Source of the DNA: Dysosmobacter acutus
GTDB lineage: Bacteria > Bacillota > Clostridia > Oscillospirales > Oscillospiraceae
Length of the DNA stretch: 64,000 nt
Assembly: GCF_018919205.1 (NCBI RefSeq)
Contig: NZ_JAHLQN010000001.1
Span: 2,976,001 to 3,040,000, forward strand
Direction of reading: 5' to 3'
The position numbers and the translations under genes are program-made. The notes beneath the pieces are model-generated. The model searched no databases and was not told the origin of the DNA. It was given only the letters and a program-made list of their open reading frames with translations. Shown piece after piece: positions 17,040 to 25,800 of the stretch; position 1 is the stretch's first letter, and each line of letters starts with the position of its first letter.

Positions 17040-17406
17040 GGCAAGGATTTGGAACCAAAACATCTCATCCCCAATATGGTCCCTTGCCAGAGGTAGAAAG
17101 AAGTTTTCGGCCTCTCGTAAACACTTCCGTGCCCCTGAGCGCCTATCTTACTTTGACGTACTCAAACTGAGCGGCATTCTTTTTCTCACGGAACGCATGA
17201 GTCCTCCTTCCCGACTGGAAAGGAGGACTCTGCTTCATGTACGGTAAATCTCCCACCATGCCAGCCGTTTTTACATGGCTGAAGAGCCGGGATGTTTGGT
17301 ACTACGCATTCTAAGCTATGACTGCGATACGAGCATTTTTGTTTCAGCGTCTCTCGATAGAATAGATGTGGGGCAAACTGCGAGTGTTCAGAAAAATGAA
17401 AGGGGC
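17040..17406. other. non-coding stretch at the left edge of the surface island
   Basis: No supported gene. It contains an 11-base inverted repeat GAGTCCTCCTT/AAGGAGGACTC (17199-17209 and 17220-17230). This may be a junction between element backbone and island, but no insertion sequence or target duplication was recognised. Confidence 0.4.
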
Positions 17407-18510
17407 TTAGCCATAGCTCCGTGTCAGATCAATGGAGTCCATATCATCCGGCAGGAAGGGGACCCCTTCGCCGCTGCGCGAACGCTGGAAATGCATCTCC
17501 TCGCCGGAGGGGGAGATGAGGATCGGGAAACTGCCGCTGAGGGAGCTGCCGACGCCGGCGGAGAGATCCAGCCGCAGGCAGTCATCCTCCATGCGCCACA
17601 CGCCGGAAAAGACCCGTGTCAGCTCTGTATTGTCTTCAAAGCGGTGGTAGAGCTCGGCGATCCCGGCATAGTCAGGGTCGCAGTCGCCGTAGTGCAGGCT
17701 CATCAGCCAGTCATCACAGACCCAGGTGGTGTCTGCCAGACCCATATCCGTAGGCGGCAGCCACCAGTCGTCGCCCGCCGGCTCCCAATCCTCGGGATAG
17801 TCAAGACCTGTGATAGCGCCAAAAATTCCAAAATCCATCAGCATGGGGGCGTAGTTCACACCGGTGGGCACGACGGGGCAGCCGGACTCATCGGTCAGCG
17901 GATACCATTTCACCTCCAGGCCGTTGTTGGTCACAAGGTTGACCTCCGTGTCCGGCTCATCTGGCCACTCCTCATAATTCACGAATACCAGCACAGGCTG
18001 CGCGTATTCTTCCCGATAGAGGACCTCGTCCGCCACTGGCCACACTCCGTTGCCCTGTGACTCCCAGGTCACATGATTTACAGCGAGGCTGGTGCTCTCG
18101 TCCCGGGGGACGATGCAGTAGAGCTTGCCGCTCTCTCCGCCGAGTACGCGCTCCGCCGGGATCTCCAGCAGGAACGGCAGCTCGGAAACAAGATCGCCGC
18201 TGTTTTCGAGCAGCCACTCCGTCATCGACGATCTGTCGTTTGGCTCGCGCTGACCGAGGTAGGCCACTGCGCCGGCCAACTGGTCATCCTCTGCCATACA
18301 CGCCCGCAGCAGGACAAGTCCCGCCTCCGCTTTCTCTGGATCGCCCTTTGGTTCAGACACATTGCCCTTGCCGCCGGAAAGCGCCCCTGTCATGCCGCTG
18401 CCGCCTTCTGTCTCGGGCGGCTCGGTCCCTCCGCCGCAGGCAGTCAGGCTCAGCGCAAATACCAGGCAGAGAAGCGCCGGAAGGAACCTGCGCAGGAACA
18501 AATGCTTCAT
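17407..18510 (-). CDS. secreted lipoprotein of unknown function
   Basis: 367 residues with a lipoprotein signal peptide: Lys/Arg N terminus, hydrophobic core and lipobox LSLTACGGG (Cys near 25). The mature part starts with a Gly/Ser/Pro/Glu-rich linker and continues as a mixed acidic domain (VNYEEWPDEPDTEVNLVTNN). It is last in the leftward operon, 14 bases after the TPM-domain gene, with AAGGAGG before the ATG. It shares overall style with the lipoproteins at 21132 and 27336 (Gly-rich linker and beta-rich domains ending near 'RSYG' or similar), but I see no named domain. Confidence 0.7.
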   Translation of the reverse strand: MKHLFLRRFLPALLCLVFALSLTACGGGTEPPETEGGSGMTGALSGGKGNVSEPKGDPEKAEAGLVLLRACMAEDDQLAGAVAYLGQREPNDRSSMTEWLLENSGDLVSELPFLLEIPAERVLGGESGKLYCIVPRDESTSLAVNHVTWESQGNGVWPVADEVLYREEYAQPVLVFVNYEEWPDEPDTEVNLVTNNGLEVKWYPLTDESGCPVVPTGVNYAPMLMDFGIFGAITGLDYPEDWEPAGDDWWLPPTDMGLADTTWVCDDWLMSLHYGDCDPDYAGIAELYHRFEDNTELTRVFSGVWRMEDDCLRLDLSAGVGSSLSGSFPILISPSGEEMHFQRSRSGEGVPFLPDDMDSIDLTRSYG

Positions 18511-18524
18511 CGTCCGCCTCCTTC

Positions 18525-19877
18525 TTAAAACTTTCCGCTGCGGCCACTGCCGCCGCCTCCGCTGCAGCTGCTGGTACCAGAGCTGCTGCTGTCATCGCTG
18601 CTGGAAATCTTGCTGCGAACCTCGGTGGTGTGGGTATAGCGGTCATACTGCTTGCTCAGCTGCAAGCCGCCCGGTGCAACATACTCGTTTGCCTCGACTT
18701 TCTGATGTACGGTTTTCATGCTGCGCTTTAAGAACAGACAAATCGCGCCGGACAAGAGGCAGGAGGCTACAACGGCAATCGCAATCAGCAGTGCCGGACT
18801 TTCCCGCACGGGTTTTCCTGCGTCAGCCCGGGTCAAGTACTCGTCGCAAGTGCTCAGATAATTGGAAACGCCGCCATACCAGTCATCTTCCTTGAAGTTG
18901 CCCAGGAATGCCTTTTCCAATTTTTCCTGACCGTAGCTGTTAAAGGCGGTTTCCGCATACGTACCGTAAACAAACATGGCGTAATCCCGCTCCGCCATGC
19001 TCAGCAGAATGATAATGCCGTCCCGGTCATCGCCCACACCCAGTTGATCTCCGTGGTAGAGCTGATACGTGGTTTTGTAAACACCGCCGCCGTCGCTGTA
19101 CACGGTGTAATCATCTACAAACGCAACGTAGACGCCGCAATGATGGCGCAGGGAAATTTCCTTTGCCTGTGCCTCCAGCTCCGCCCGCTGGGTATCGGTG
19201 AGCATGTGGCTGTGGTCGAACACATAGCTCATGCTCTCGCTTTTCAAGGTCCGGGGCACATTTGGCACCGCCGTGGTGGGCGTTGCCGCCGGCTCCGGGT
19301 CCGGTTCCGTCTCGCTGGGCGGGCAATTCGCGTTGATATACTCCGTCACGGCATTCATCATGGCATCGGTGGCTTGAATCAGTGCCGTTCCGCTCATGGT
19401 CACGTCTTCCCCGTTCCATGCCCGCTCCGCCATGTAAGGTGCCACCGCATCATATACGGTATCCGCCAAATCCTGCGCGCTGCCCCGGGTCTGGCTCAAA
19501 AAGGTATAAATGCTCCAATCGTCTTCTGCCAGTGCATAGGTTCCGTCCGGCTGCGCCCGCATCAGCAGCGTCAGGGAAACGCCGTCCCGGTTCTCGCCCC
19601 AACCATAGCCGCTGTTTTCATAGACGTATTCCGCAATGTCCATGACGTCGGTATCTGCGGATACGTCCTCATCGGTAAATACGTCAATCCGCAGGTCCAT
19701 CTGCAATTTTTCCGAAAGCTCCGGCAGGGCATGCTCGCCCATGTAATCCAGCTCCACGGAGCCAAGGGAATCGGTCTCGTCATAAATCACACCGTATTCC
19801 GACACCGCCATGGCAGGAACACACAGTGTCAGCGCCAACAGGAGCGCCATCAGCAAAGCTGTGAATTTCTTGTTCAT
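18525..19877 (-). CDS. TPM-domain membrane protein (YdjH-like)
   Basis: 450 residues: signal peptide (MNKKFTALLMALLLALTLCV), then two TPM/TLP18.3-type domains (about 25-165 and 210-350, the second with SYVFDHSHMLTDTQRAELEA and DDRDGIIILLSMAERDYAMF), one membrane helix near 365-388 (ALLIAIAVVASCLLSGAICL), and a cytosolic tail ending in a Ser/Gly-rich GGGGSGRSGKF. This matches the architecture of Bacillus YdjH, part of a membrane-stress module with YdjG and YdjI. Encoded 12 bases after the zinc-ribbon YdjG-like gene, supporting that comparison. The duplicated TPM domain is unusual. Confidence 0.8.
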   Translation of the reverse strand: MNKKFTALLMALLLALTLCVPAMAVSEYGVIYDETDSLGSVELDYMGEHALPELSEKLQMDLRIDVFTDEDVSADTDVMDIAEYVYENSGYGWGENRDGVSLTLLMRAQPDGTYALAEDDWSIYTFLSQTRGSAQDLADTVYDAVAPYMAERAWNGEDVTMSGTALIQATDAMMNAVTEYINANCPPSETEPDPEPAATPTTAVPNVPRTLKSESMSYVFDHSHMLTDTQRAELEAQAKEISLRHHCGVYVAFVDDYTVYSDGGGVYKTTYQLYHGDQLGVGDDRDGIIILLSMAERDYAMFVYGTYAETAFNSYGQEKLEKAFLGNFKEDDWYGGVSNYLSTCDEYLTRADAGKPVRESPALLIAIAVVASCLLSGAICLFLKRSMKTVHQKVEANEYVAPGGLQLSKQYDRYTHTTEVRSKISSSDDSSSSGTSSCSGGGGSGRSGKF

Positions 19878-19889
19878 GTCCGCCCCTCC

Positions 19890-21029
19890 TTATCGCAGCA
19901 TCAGCACTGAGACAATCGTTCCCAAAATCGACAGCGGTGCGGCAATGGCGGCAAACAGCCCCCAAAACCGTCCCCAACTCATGGGAAGGTCGCCCACCAG
20001 TTTTCCGGTCTGTCCGTTCATGGCAAAGGTAAAGTCCTTGCCGTGCCACTTCGTGTTCAGCATCCACACCGGCATCAAGGCATAATGCACCTTGCCGCGC
20101 TGTAGACTGGAGCTGCCGCCGGTTTGAATGCAGGTATCATAACCTCTCACGCTGCTCCGCAGCGCTGCGTCCAAGGTTCCCTGACAGCGCTGATCCGCCC
20201 GCTCCCGGCTCTGCTCCACGGTGACGTCGAATTTATCCGCCAAATACCCGGGAAGATAGGCCGTGGAGAAGGGTTTCAGCTTTTTGTAGTCATAGGGTTC
20301 GATAGAATCCATGTGGTCATCCGGCATTTTACTGGACGCATCCACCGGAACCTTTTCAAAAGTCACTCTGCCGGCGCGGTAAACGTCAAAATGTCTTGTC
20401 TCCGTGATTTCATAATCCCCGGAGGTGTAGGTGCGGGAGCGGGTTGCCTGATAATGGGCATCGCCCTCCGCCTCGCCGTCAAACATCCAGAACGGAACAT
20501 AAATGCCCTGAATTTTCTGAATATGGTTTTCGTTGGTGAAACTCTTGGGCAGGAAAATTTTTCCCGCGCAGTGCTCTTTCAGCGCCTTGACGGCGTCCTC
20601 TTTGCTGTACTTGAAGGGGATAATGAAATCCGGTTTCAGCTGACCGGCAAACTGCCCCGGCACCACCGTGGGGTTGCCGCAATAGGGGCAGGATGTTGCC
20701 GCCGTGCTCTCATCGCAGATGAGCTCCGCGCCGCAGCTGGGGCAGCTGTACGCTTTCATGTGCGCGCCCTCCTCGCCCCAGTCGTCACTGAAGCCGGAGG
20801 TATCCCAATCGCCGCCGTCGGCGGACGCTTTCTTCTGCTCCGCGGCCTTTTCTTCAGCCGCCTGCTGCGCCGCCGCGGCCTTCTCTTCTTTCTCCGCGTA
20901 GAGCGCCTCGATCTCCGCAACGTCGTAACTCGCACCGCAGTATTCGCACTCCAGCTTACCGGAAGCGCCTACGAAGTGCAGCGGACCGGTGCAGCCGGGG
21001 CATTGATAGTTGGTTACCTGTGTTGGCAT
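19890..21029 (-). CDS. zinc-ribbon membrane protein (YdjG-like)
   Basis: 379 residues from ATG 21029 (GAGGTGG upstream). Two zinc ribbons: CPGC...CEYCG near the start (9-41) and CPSC...CPYCG near 94-120, separated by an Ala/Glu/Lys coiled coil (EKEEKAAAAQQAAEEKAAEQ). A conserved domain then follows (DFIIPFKYSKEDAVKALKEH, GIYVPFWMFDGEAEGDAHYQ) and a C-terminal hydrophobic segment (GLFAAIAAPLSILGTIVSVLML). The layout matches 'TFIIB-type zinc ribbon' proteins such as B. subtilis YdjG, which recruit PspA to the membrane. No PspA gene is in the window. Confidence 0.82.
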   Translation of the reverse strand: MPTQVTNYQCPGCTGPLHFVGASGKLECEYCGASYDVAEIEALYAEKEEKAAAAQQAAEEKAAEQKKASADGGDWDTSGFSDDWGEEGAHMKAYSCPSCGAELICDESTAATSCPYCGNPTVVPGQFAGQLKPDFIIPFKYSKEDAVKALKEHCAGKIFLPKSFTNENHIQKIQGIYVPFWMFDGEAEGDAHYQATRSRTYTSGDYEITETRHFDVYRAGRVTFEKVPVDASSKMPDDHMDSIEPYDYKKLKPFSTAYLPGYLADKFDVTVEQSRERADQRCQGTLDAALRSSVRGYDTCIQTGGSSSLQRGKVHYALMPVWMLNTKWHGKDFTFAMNGQTGKLVGDLPMSWGRFWGLFAAIAAPLSILGTIVSVLMLR

Positions 21030-21064
21030 AGATGGTTCCACCTCTTTCTTTTTCTCACAAGAAA

Positions 21065-21091
21065 GCGCCCGCCCGCGCTGCGGGCGGGCGC
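21065..21091 (-). terminator. GC-rich terminator after the 21132 gene
   Basis: Perfect 12-base arms GCGCCCGCCCGC/GCGGGCGGGCGC with a three-base loop, then TTTC on the minus strand. Probably reduces, rather than ends, transcription into the YdjG/YdjH-like genes. Confidence 0.65.
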
Positions 21092-21131
21092 CGTTTGATA
21101 CGCTGTGGTCAGGCAAAATATACCGATGACC

Positions 21132-22877
21132 TTACTTGATCGTCATGCCGCTGAGGATAACGTCGGGCATCGTACCCGGAACGCAGTCAATATCTGTCAG
21201 TCCGATGGACAGCGCACGCCCATCGTCGATCTGCGCGACGTACTCGATCCAGTCGTAGCCGATGCGCTTGTAGGTGCGGCCCTTGAAGGTGATACCGCCG
21301 ATCACGCGATCATCGATATCCTGATAGTTTTCAAAGCTGTCCTTGTAGTAGTCGAAGTCCTCCACATTGGCTCTTACCTCGAATCTGATGGCACCCGCGC
21401 CGAAGGCTGTGGGATCGTCGTTTTCCACAAGGCACTTCTTTCCCTCGTCATACGACCAGCCGGACTCAGGGATCTTCGTCGTGATCTTGACCGCGACATC
21501 ATCGTGCGCGAACTGCGTGACGGTTACGGAGAAGTCCTTCATCTTGGTGTTTGCGGTGGCGGCCTTATTCACCTCAGCCGCCTCAGCCTTCACGGTGTCA
21601 AGATACTTTTCAATCGCCTCCTTGCCGGAGAAGCCGCTGGTGTTGAAGGCGCTGACCTTATAAACGCCCGGTTCCTCCTCGGCGAAGTTGACGTAGACGT
21701 AGTGGCTGGGATCGTCCTTCGAGACCCACTTGTAGTAGCGTTGGTTCCTCTTCATGTGGTCGCTGTACTCTTCCTTGACGAACTCACCCTCCACGCCGAA
21801 GTAATCGACGAGGTCTTCGTAGGTGCTGTCAAAAATATTGTTATTGACCTCGTTCATCCACACGTAGCCCTTCTGCACCGCTTCCTCGCTCACAAGGCCG
21901 GTACCGCTGGGCGCATTTGAATTGCCGCTCGGCGCTGTGGACTTCGTATCGCCGCTGCTTGCCGGGGCGTCCGCGCCGATGGCGTCCGGCATGGACTTGC
22001 CCGCCTTGATGAGGGGCAGATACCAGTCGTCGTAGGACTTGGGGCGAGAATCCTCATCCGCGTCGTCCCAGTAGGTTCCCCACGGGCGCAGATAGATTTC
22101 GTAGTAGAACTCATCGTCGCCGTTTTCGTAGTAGCCGTCGATGCAGATGAGATCATCCCGATCCGCCAGGCCGGGGTCAACGATCCAGTCCGCGTGCTCG
22201 ATAGCGATATCCGTGAACTGGCCGTCCTCAGAGGTCATCGTGCCGTGCTCGCCGGTACCGGCGCTGCTCAGGGTGACATTCACCTTCGCCATGAGGCTGT
22301 CTCTTGAGTAGTCCTCATCCCAGAGGCGGACGACGCCGGTCTTATCTGCGCCGATGTCAATATTGCCGCAGATATCCCACCAGTCGCCCTCCATGTCCTC
22401 GTAATAGCCCGAGCAGCCGGTCATCTTCCACCAGCCGTACCAGTCGCCGTTCCACCAGTCCAGCAGCGTATCACCGGTCTTTTCCGGCGAGGAGTCGGCA
22501 TCTTCCTTCTCGTAGAGGGTGTAAACCTCGTTGCCCCAGAGATCGTCGAGCATGATGCAGCCGTCCTGTAAAAGGCCATTGCTTTCCAAACCGTCGCGCT
22601 TGAGCGTCAAAGCGCCGTCGCTTTCGAGCGACCACTTGATGTCGGTCGCCTCGCCGCCCAGACAGAACACGCCCTTGCCGCCGCTCTTGAGCTCGATATA
22701 GGACTCGCCGTCATAGAGGTCGGCTAAGGAATACCAACTGTCGCCGTCGCTGGAGAACTCTGTGCCGATGTATTTGCCGAGGTTGGGGTCGGCGGATTTC
22801 CCGCCATCCTTACCGCCGCAGGCGGTAAGGGAGAGCACCAGCACCAATGCCAGTGCAAGAGAAACGATTTTTTTCAT
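21132..22877 (-). CDS. large secreted lipoprotein of unknown function
   Basis: 581 residues with lipobox LSLTACGGKDGG (Cys20). Residues ~25-130 form a beta-rich domain (IELKSGGKGVFCLGGEATDI). A Trp/Asp/Gly-rich segment follows (LDWWNGDWYGWWKMTGCSGY), then a second module ending RPKSYDDWYLPLIKAG, a Ser/Ala/Pro linker, and a C-terminal ~250-residue domain. The 'DWWNGDWYGWW' motif recurs in Clostridia lipoproteins near SPFH proteins, to my recollection. RBS AAGGAG precedes the ATG; 57 bases separate it from the TM2 gene upstream. Outer-face partner of the envelope module by context. Confidence 0.72.
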   Translation of the reverse strand: MKKIVSLALALVLVLSLTACGGKDGGKSADPNLGKYIGTEFSSDGDSWYSLADLYDGESYIELKSGGKGVFCLGGEATDIKWSLESDGALTLKRDGLESNGLLQDGCIMLDDLWGNEVYTLYEKEDADSSPEKTGDTLLDWWNGDWYGWWKMTGCSGYYEDMEGDWWDICGNIDIGADKTGVVRLWDEDYSRDSLMAKVNVTLSSAGTGEHGTMTSEDGQFTDIAIEHADWIVDPGLADRDDLICIDGYYENGDDEFYYEIYLRPWGTYWDDADEDSRPKSYDDWYLPLIKAGKSMPDAIGADAPASSGDTKSTAPSGNSNAPSGTGLVSEEAVQKGYVWMNEVNNNIFDSTYEDLVDYFGVEGEFVKEEYSDHMKRNQRYYKWVSKDDPSHYVYVNFAEEEPGVYKVSAFNTSGFSGKEAIEKYLDTVKAEAAEVNKAATANTKMKDFSVTVTQFAHDDVAVKITTKIPESGWSYDEGKKCLVENDDPTAFGAGAIRFEVRANVEDFDYYKDSFENYQDIDDRVIGGITFKGRTYKRIGYDWIEYVAQIDDGRALSIGLTDIDCVPGTMPDVILSGMTIK

Positions 22878-22934
22878 AGTGAACTCCTTATCATCGATCC
22901 TGTGGTTCCGCGATCTGCGCTTGCAGCGGCGGTA

Positions 22935-23591
22935 TTATGCCTTTTGAACGACATTGCCATTCTTATCCGTGAATTTCCCGGTGGCGATCTTGACGAGGTC
23001 GATGAGCCAGCCGATCCCGAACAGGCCGCCGGTAAACAGGTAGAGAATACCCGTGCCGATCTTGCCCGCATAGAAGCGGTGGATGCCCGCGCCGCCGACG
23101 AAGATGCACAGCAGCAGGAGCGTCAGCCAGTTTAGAGGCTTATCCGCGCCGGGCATTACCGCAGGCGCCACATAATCGGGAACCGTCTCGTCGGCAAGGA
23201 TCTTCTTGATGGTGTCGGTCACACCGTCGATGTACTGGCCCTGCAGCAGCGGTCTGCTGGCAACGCCCTTGACGCCCTTGCGCATCACGCTGTTTTTGCC
23301 GACGTCAATGCCGTTGATCTTGGCGCTGCTATCCTGCGTGACCGGCGTGATCTTGATGTGCGTGCCGTTCTTGACATGGAGCCAGATGATAACATCAAGG
23401 TTTGGTTCCTTCTCAAAGACGACGCGCTCGCCGGGAATACCGCCCTTGACGGAAAACGGCATCTGGAACGCCGCAGCGCGGGCGTTCAGCTTGTCATAGA
23501 TTTCCTGGATCGTCATTGCGTTGGGGATATCGAATTCGCGGGGGAAGGTCGCGGTCATAGAGTCCTTCAAATTTCCGGTCAGGTTCGCCAT
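22935..23591 (-). CDS. TM2-domain membrane protein
   Basis: 218 residues. A soluble N-terminal domain (residues 1-150, with HVKNGTHIKITPVTQDSSAK) is followed by a TM2 domain: LNWLTLLLLCIFVGGAGIHR, then FYAGKIGTGILYLFTGGLFG and IGWLIDLVKIATGKF, two helices joined by the hallmark G-x-HRFY turn. The soluble N-terminal part is a fusion not found in minimal TM2 proteins. ATG 23591 follows AGGAGG. Lies within the tight leftward operon of SPFH, AIM24-like and lipoprotein genes. Confidence 0.88.
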   Translation of the reverse strand: MANLTGNLKDSMTATFPREFDIPNAMTIQEIYDKLNARAAAFQMPFSVKGGIPGERVVFEKEPNLDVIIWLHVKNGTHIKITPVTQDSSAKINGIDVGKNSVMRKGVKGVASRPLLQGQYIDGVTDTIKKILADETVPDYVAPAVMPGADKPLNWLTLLLLCIFVGGAGIHRFYAGKIGTGILYLFTGGLFGIGWLIDLVKIATGKFTDKNGNVVQKA

Positions 23592-23663
23592 AATCGTTTC
23601 CTCCTAAAACTTTTATATTTTATATATTGTTGATCCCTTGCAGGTTCCTCCCATGTATTCGGT

Positions 23664-24344
23664 TTACTTCTTGCCAAAGGTCAAAAACGGCTGGATCGCC
23701 GCGGCCACACCGGAGATGGGCATGGTCTGGAGCCAGATCTTGCCGGGGCCGGTAAGAACGGTGTTGAACAGTCCCTCGCCGCCAAGCACCATGTTTTTGA
23801 GTCCCTTGACCTGCTGAATGTCCATGGATACGCTCAATTCAAAGCCCATCACATAGCCGGTATCGACCACCATCTGCTCGCCGGGGGCGAGGGTGTATTC
23901 CACCAGTTCGCCGTCCACCTCTGCAAAGGCGATGCCGTTGCCGGTAAGCTTCTGCATGATGAAGCCTTCGCCGCCGAAAAAGCCCGCGCCCAGCTTTTGG
24001 TTGACGTGCATCGATAGCTGCACCCCCGCCTCCGAGGCAAGGAACGCGCTCTTTTGCAGGATAAAGCTCTTTCCCGGCGTGACCTCCATCGGAAGGATCT
24101 GGCCGGGGAAGCTCGAGCCGAAGGTGATCATTCCTTCGCCCCGCGCCGTGTAAATGTTCTGGAACATGCTCTCGCCGGTAAGGGCTTTGGAAAACATCTT
24201 TCCGATGCCGCCGCCACCGGTGGTGGTCATCTCCATGTTCGGCGTCATCCACACCATGGATCCCTTTTCGGTAATCATGCTCTCGCCGCTGTTGAGTCTG
24301 CACACTACAACGGGGAATGCGCCTCCTTTGAGTTCGTATTGCAT
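23664..24344 (-). CDS. AIM24/TIGR00266-family protein
   Basis: 226 residues from ATG 24344 (GAGAGGT upstream). Signatures of the AIM24 beta-rich family: GESMITEKGSMVWMTPNMEM, GEGMITFGSSFPGQILPMEV, then GAGFFGGEGFIMQKLTGNG and the C-terminal VLGGEGLFNTVLTGPGKIWL. Family members are predicted membrane-surface proteins; their mechanism is poorly understood. They often co-occur with SPFH and TM2 proteins, as here. Confidence 0.88.
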   Translation of the reverse strand: MQYELKGGAFPVVVCRLNSGESMITEKGSMVWMTPNMEMTTTGGGGIGKMFSKALTGESMFQNIYTARGEGMITFGSSFPGQILPMEVTPGKSFILQKSAFLASEAGVQLSMHVNQKLGAGFFGGEGFIMQKLTGNGIAFAEVDGELVEYTLAPGEQMVVDTGYVMGFELSVSMDIQQVKGLKNMVLGGEGLFNTVLTGPGKIWLQTMPISGVAAAIQPFLTFGKK

Positions 24345-24432
24345 AGGGGTACCTCTCTTTCTCGCTTTTGCGGGTCTCATTTATGCTTTCTCCGGCGTTC
24401 CGCCCGAGAGCGGCGCGCCGTTCGTCCCCTCA

Positions 24433-25281
24433 TCAGGGCCGGGGGGATCCGCAGTATTCGCAGAATTTGCCCTGATTGTTACCGCCGCAGGCGGGACAGG
24501 TCCAAGGGCCTGCCGCAGGAATGTCCTGCGCAGCTTCGCGCATGATGATGTTCTCTTCCGGTGCAGCGCCGGTAGGCTGCTTGCCGCCGCTGCGCGCCTG
24601 CTCGAGCGCTTGGCAGATCTCGTCGCCCATCTGACAATACTTGCGGTACTCCGCGCAGTCCTCCGGATCGACACGGCTCGCATTGATCATCTTGGGGCGT
24701 CCCGAGGGCCGATCCATCGGCGCGTGACTCATCGGAACGCGCTGCGGCAGTTTCTGCGGTTCATAGTACACAGAGCTGCTGTTGAGCGAAAAACGCATCT
24801 CGTCAAAGTAGGGGTGGCGGACGGAGATGACAAGGAAAAAGTCGTAGGAATACTCGTAGCGGGGCGGAACGTAGCTCACGTCCTTGCCGTCTGCATCCTC
24901 GCGTGTCAGCTCCGTGCGGCTCTCATCGATGTCCATTCGGCAGCCGGTGATAGCGTCAAAGTCCAGAATATCGGGATTGGCCTCCGCCAGATCCCGTGCG
25001 CGGGTGACGGTGAACCAACGGTGATCCTCGTCCAGCAGCACCTTCCAATCCTCGCCGAATGAGCGGGTGGTGCGGAACTGCGCCGCCTTTTCCCGGTTTT
25101 CCTCGCGGTAGGCAAGCTGCCCTTTGATGTCCTCCACCGTGGAGCGGCGGCGGTCGCTGAACCACGGCGAAAGCTTTTTCGCGCAGTCCTTGCAGAGATT
25201 GCCGTCCTCTAACTTGCGGTTGCCGAGAAGGCCGATCTTCTCGCCGCAGATGTCGCAGTACTTCTTATCAAATAAGCCCAT
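24433..25281 (-). CDS. DUF4428-type zinc-ribbon protein
   Basis: 282 residues. The N terminus is a DUF4428-like treble clef: KKYCDICGEKIGLLGNRKLE followed by GNLCKDCAKKLSPW. A central domain has DEDHRWFTVTRARDLAEANP and a beta-rich section (YEYSYDFFLVISVRHPYFDE). The C terminus ends in a second ribbon, CPACGGNNQGKFCEYCGSPRP minus the last residue or two as commonly drawn. The start codon is in the same reading frame as the upstream gene, separated only by TAG ATT. Probably a cytosolic partner of the SPFH protein, which carries similar ribbons. Confidence 0.8.
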   Translation of the reverse strand: MGLFDKKYCDICGEKIGLLGNRKLEDGNLCKDCAKKLSPWFSDRRRSTVEDIKGQLAYREENREKAAQFRTTRSFGEDWKVLLDEDHRWFTVTRARDLAEANPDILDFDAITGCRMDIDESRTELTREDADGKDVSYVPPRYEYSYDFFLVISVRHPYFDEMRFSLNSSSVYYEPQKLPQRVPMSHAPMDRPSGRPKMINASRVDPEDCAEYRKYCQMGDEICQALEQARSGGKQPTGAAPEENIIMREAAQDIPAAGPWTCPACGGNNQGKFCEYCGSPRP

Positions 25282-25284
25282 AAT

Positions 25285-25800
25285 CTATTGCTCCTGTTCC
25301 TGTGTTTTTTGGAATGTCACCGTTTCTTCGCTCTCGTCCGGCCGTTCCAGCTTCAGCTCCAGCGTTCCGCCGCCCTCGCCGTCCGCTGCCTCGTGGCCAA
25401 ATTCCCTGATCCTGCCAAGCGAGACACCGTCCGGCGTCACAAGCTCGTGTTTCTCCACTTCCAGCTCCGTCCAGACGACCTTGCCCGGCCGGAGATAGGT
25501 AAAATCGAGGGGGGACGCCAAGACGGTTTCGCCGTCCGCGCTGAGAACGATGCCGCTCTTTTCGCCGATGTCGGCCTGCCAGCGGCCGTCTTCACTTTCC
25601 CATGTACCCTCCAGCACGGGCCAGAGTGCGTCGTTGTCCACATAGGTGTGGTCGCCGTCCAGCAGGAACGCGGCATCCGGATTTTCCATGCCGTTGCCCC
25701 CATCCATGATCCGGTCTGTGACAAAGTGCTTATAGAGCCCGGAAAGGGCTAAACCCACGAGTATCCCCGCCAGAAGGATCCAGATCATCCGGCGCTTCAT
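25285..25800 (-). CDS. small membrane-anchored protein of unknown function
   Basis: 171 residues: one N-terminal membrane helix (MIWILLAGILVGLALSGLYK) then a beta-rich extracellular domain (LEGTWESEDGRWQADIGEKS, with VLASPLDFTYLRPGKVVWTE) that resembles the lipocalin-like folds of small secreted regulatory proteins. ATG overlaps the SPFH stop (ATGA) so it is translationally coupled. It ends in TAG, and the next gene begins two codons later in the same frame, so stop readthrough would give a fusion. Confidence 0.7.
   Translation of the reverse strand: MKRRMIWILLAGILVGLALSGLYKHFVTDRIMDGGNGMENPDAAFLLDGDHTYVDNDALWPVLEGTWESEDGRWQADIGEKSGIVLSADGETVLASPLDFTYLRPGKVVWTELEVEKHELVTPDGVSLGRIREFGHEAADGEGGGTLELKLERPDESEETVTFQKTQEQEQ

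Noticed and set aside
17199-17230. Inverted repeat as the end of an insertion sequence
   Set aside because: No transposase gene and no matching second terminus were found nearby.
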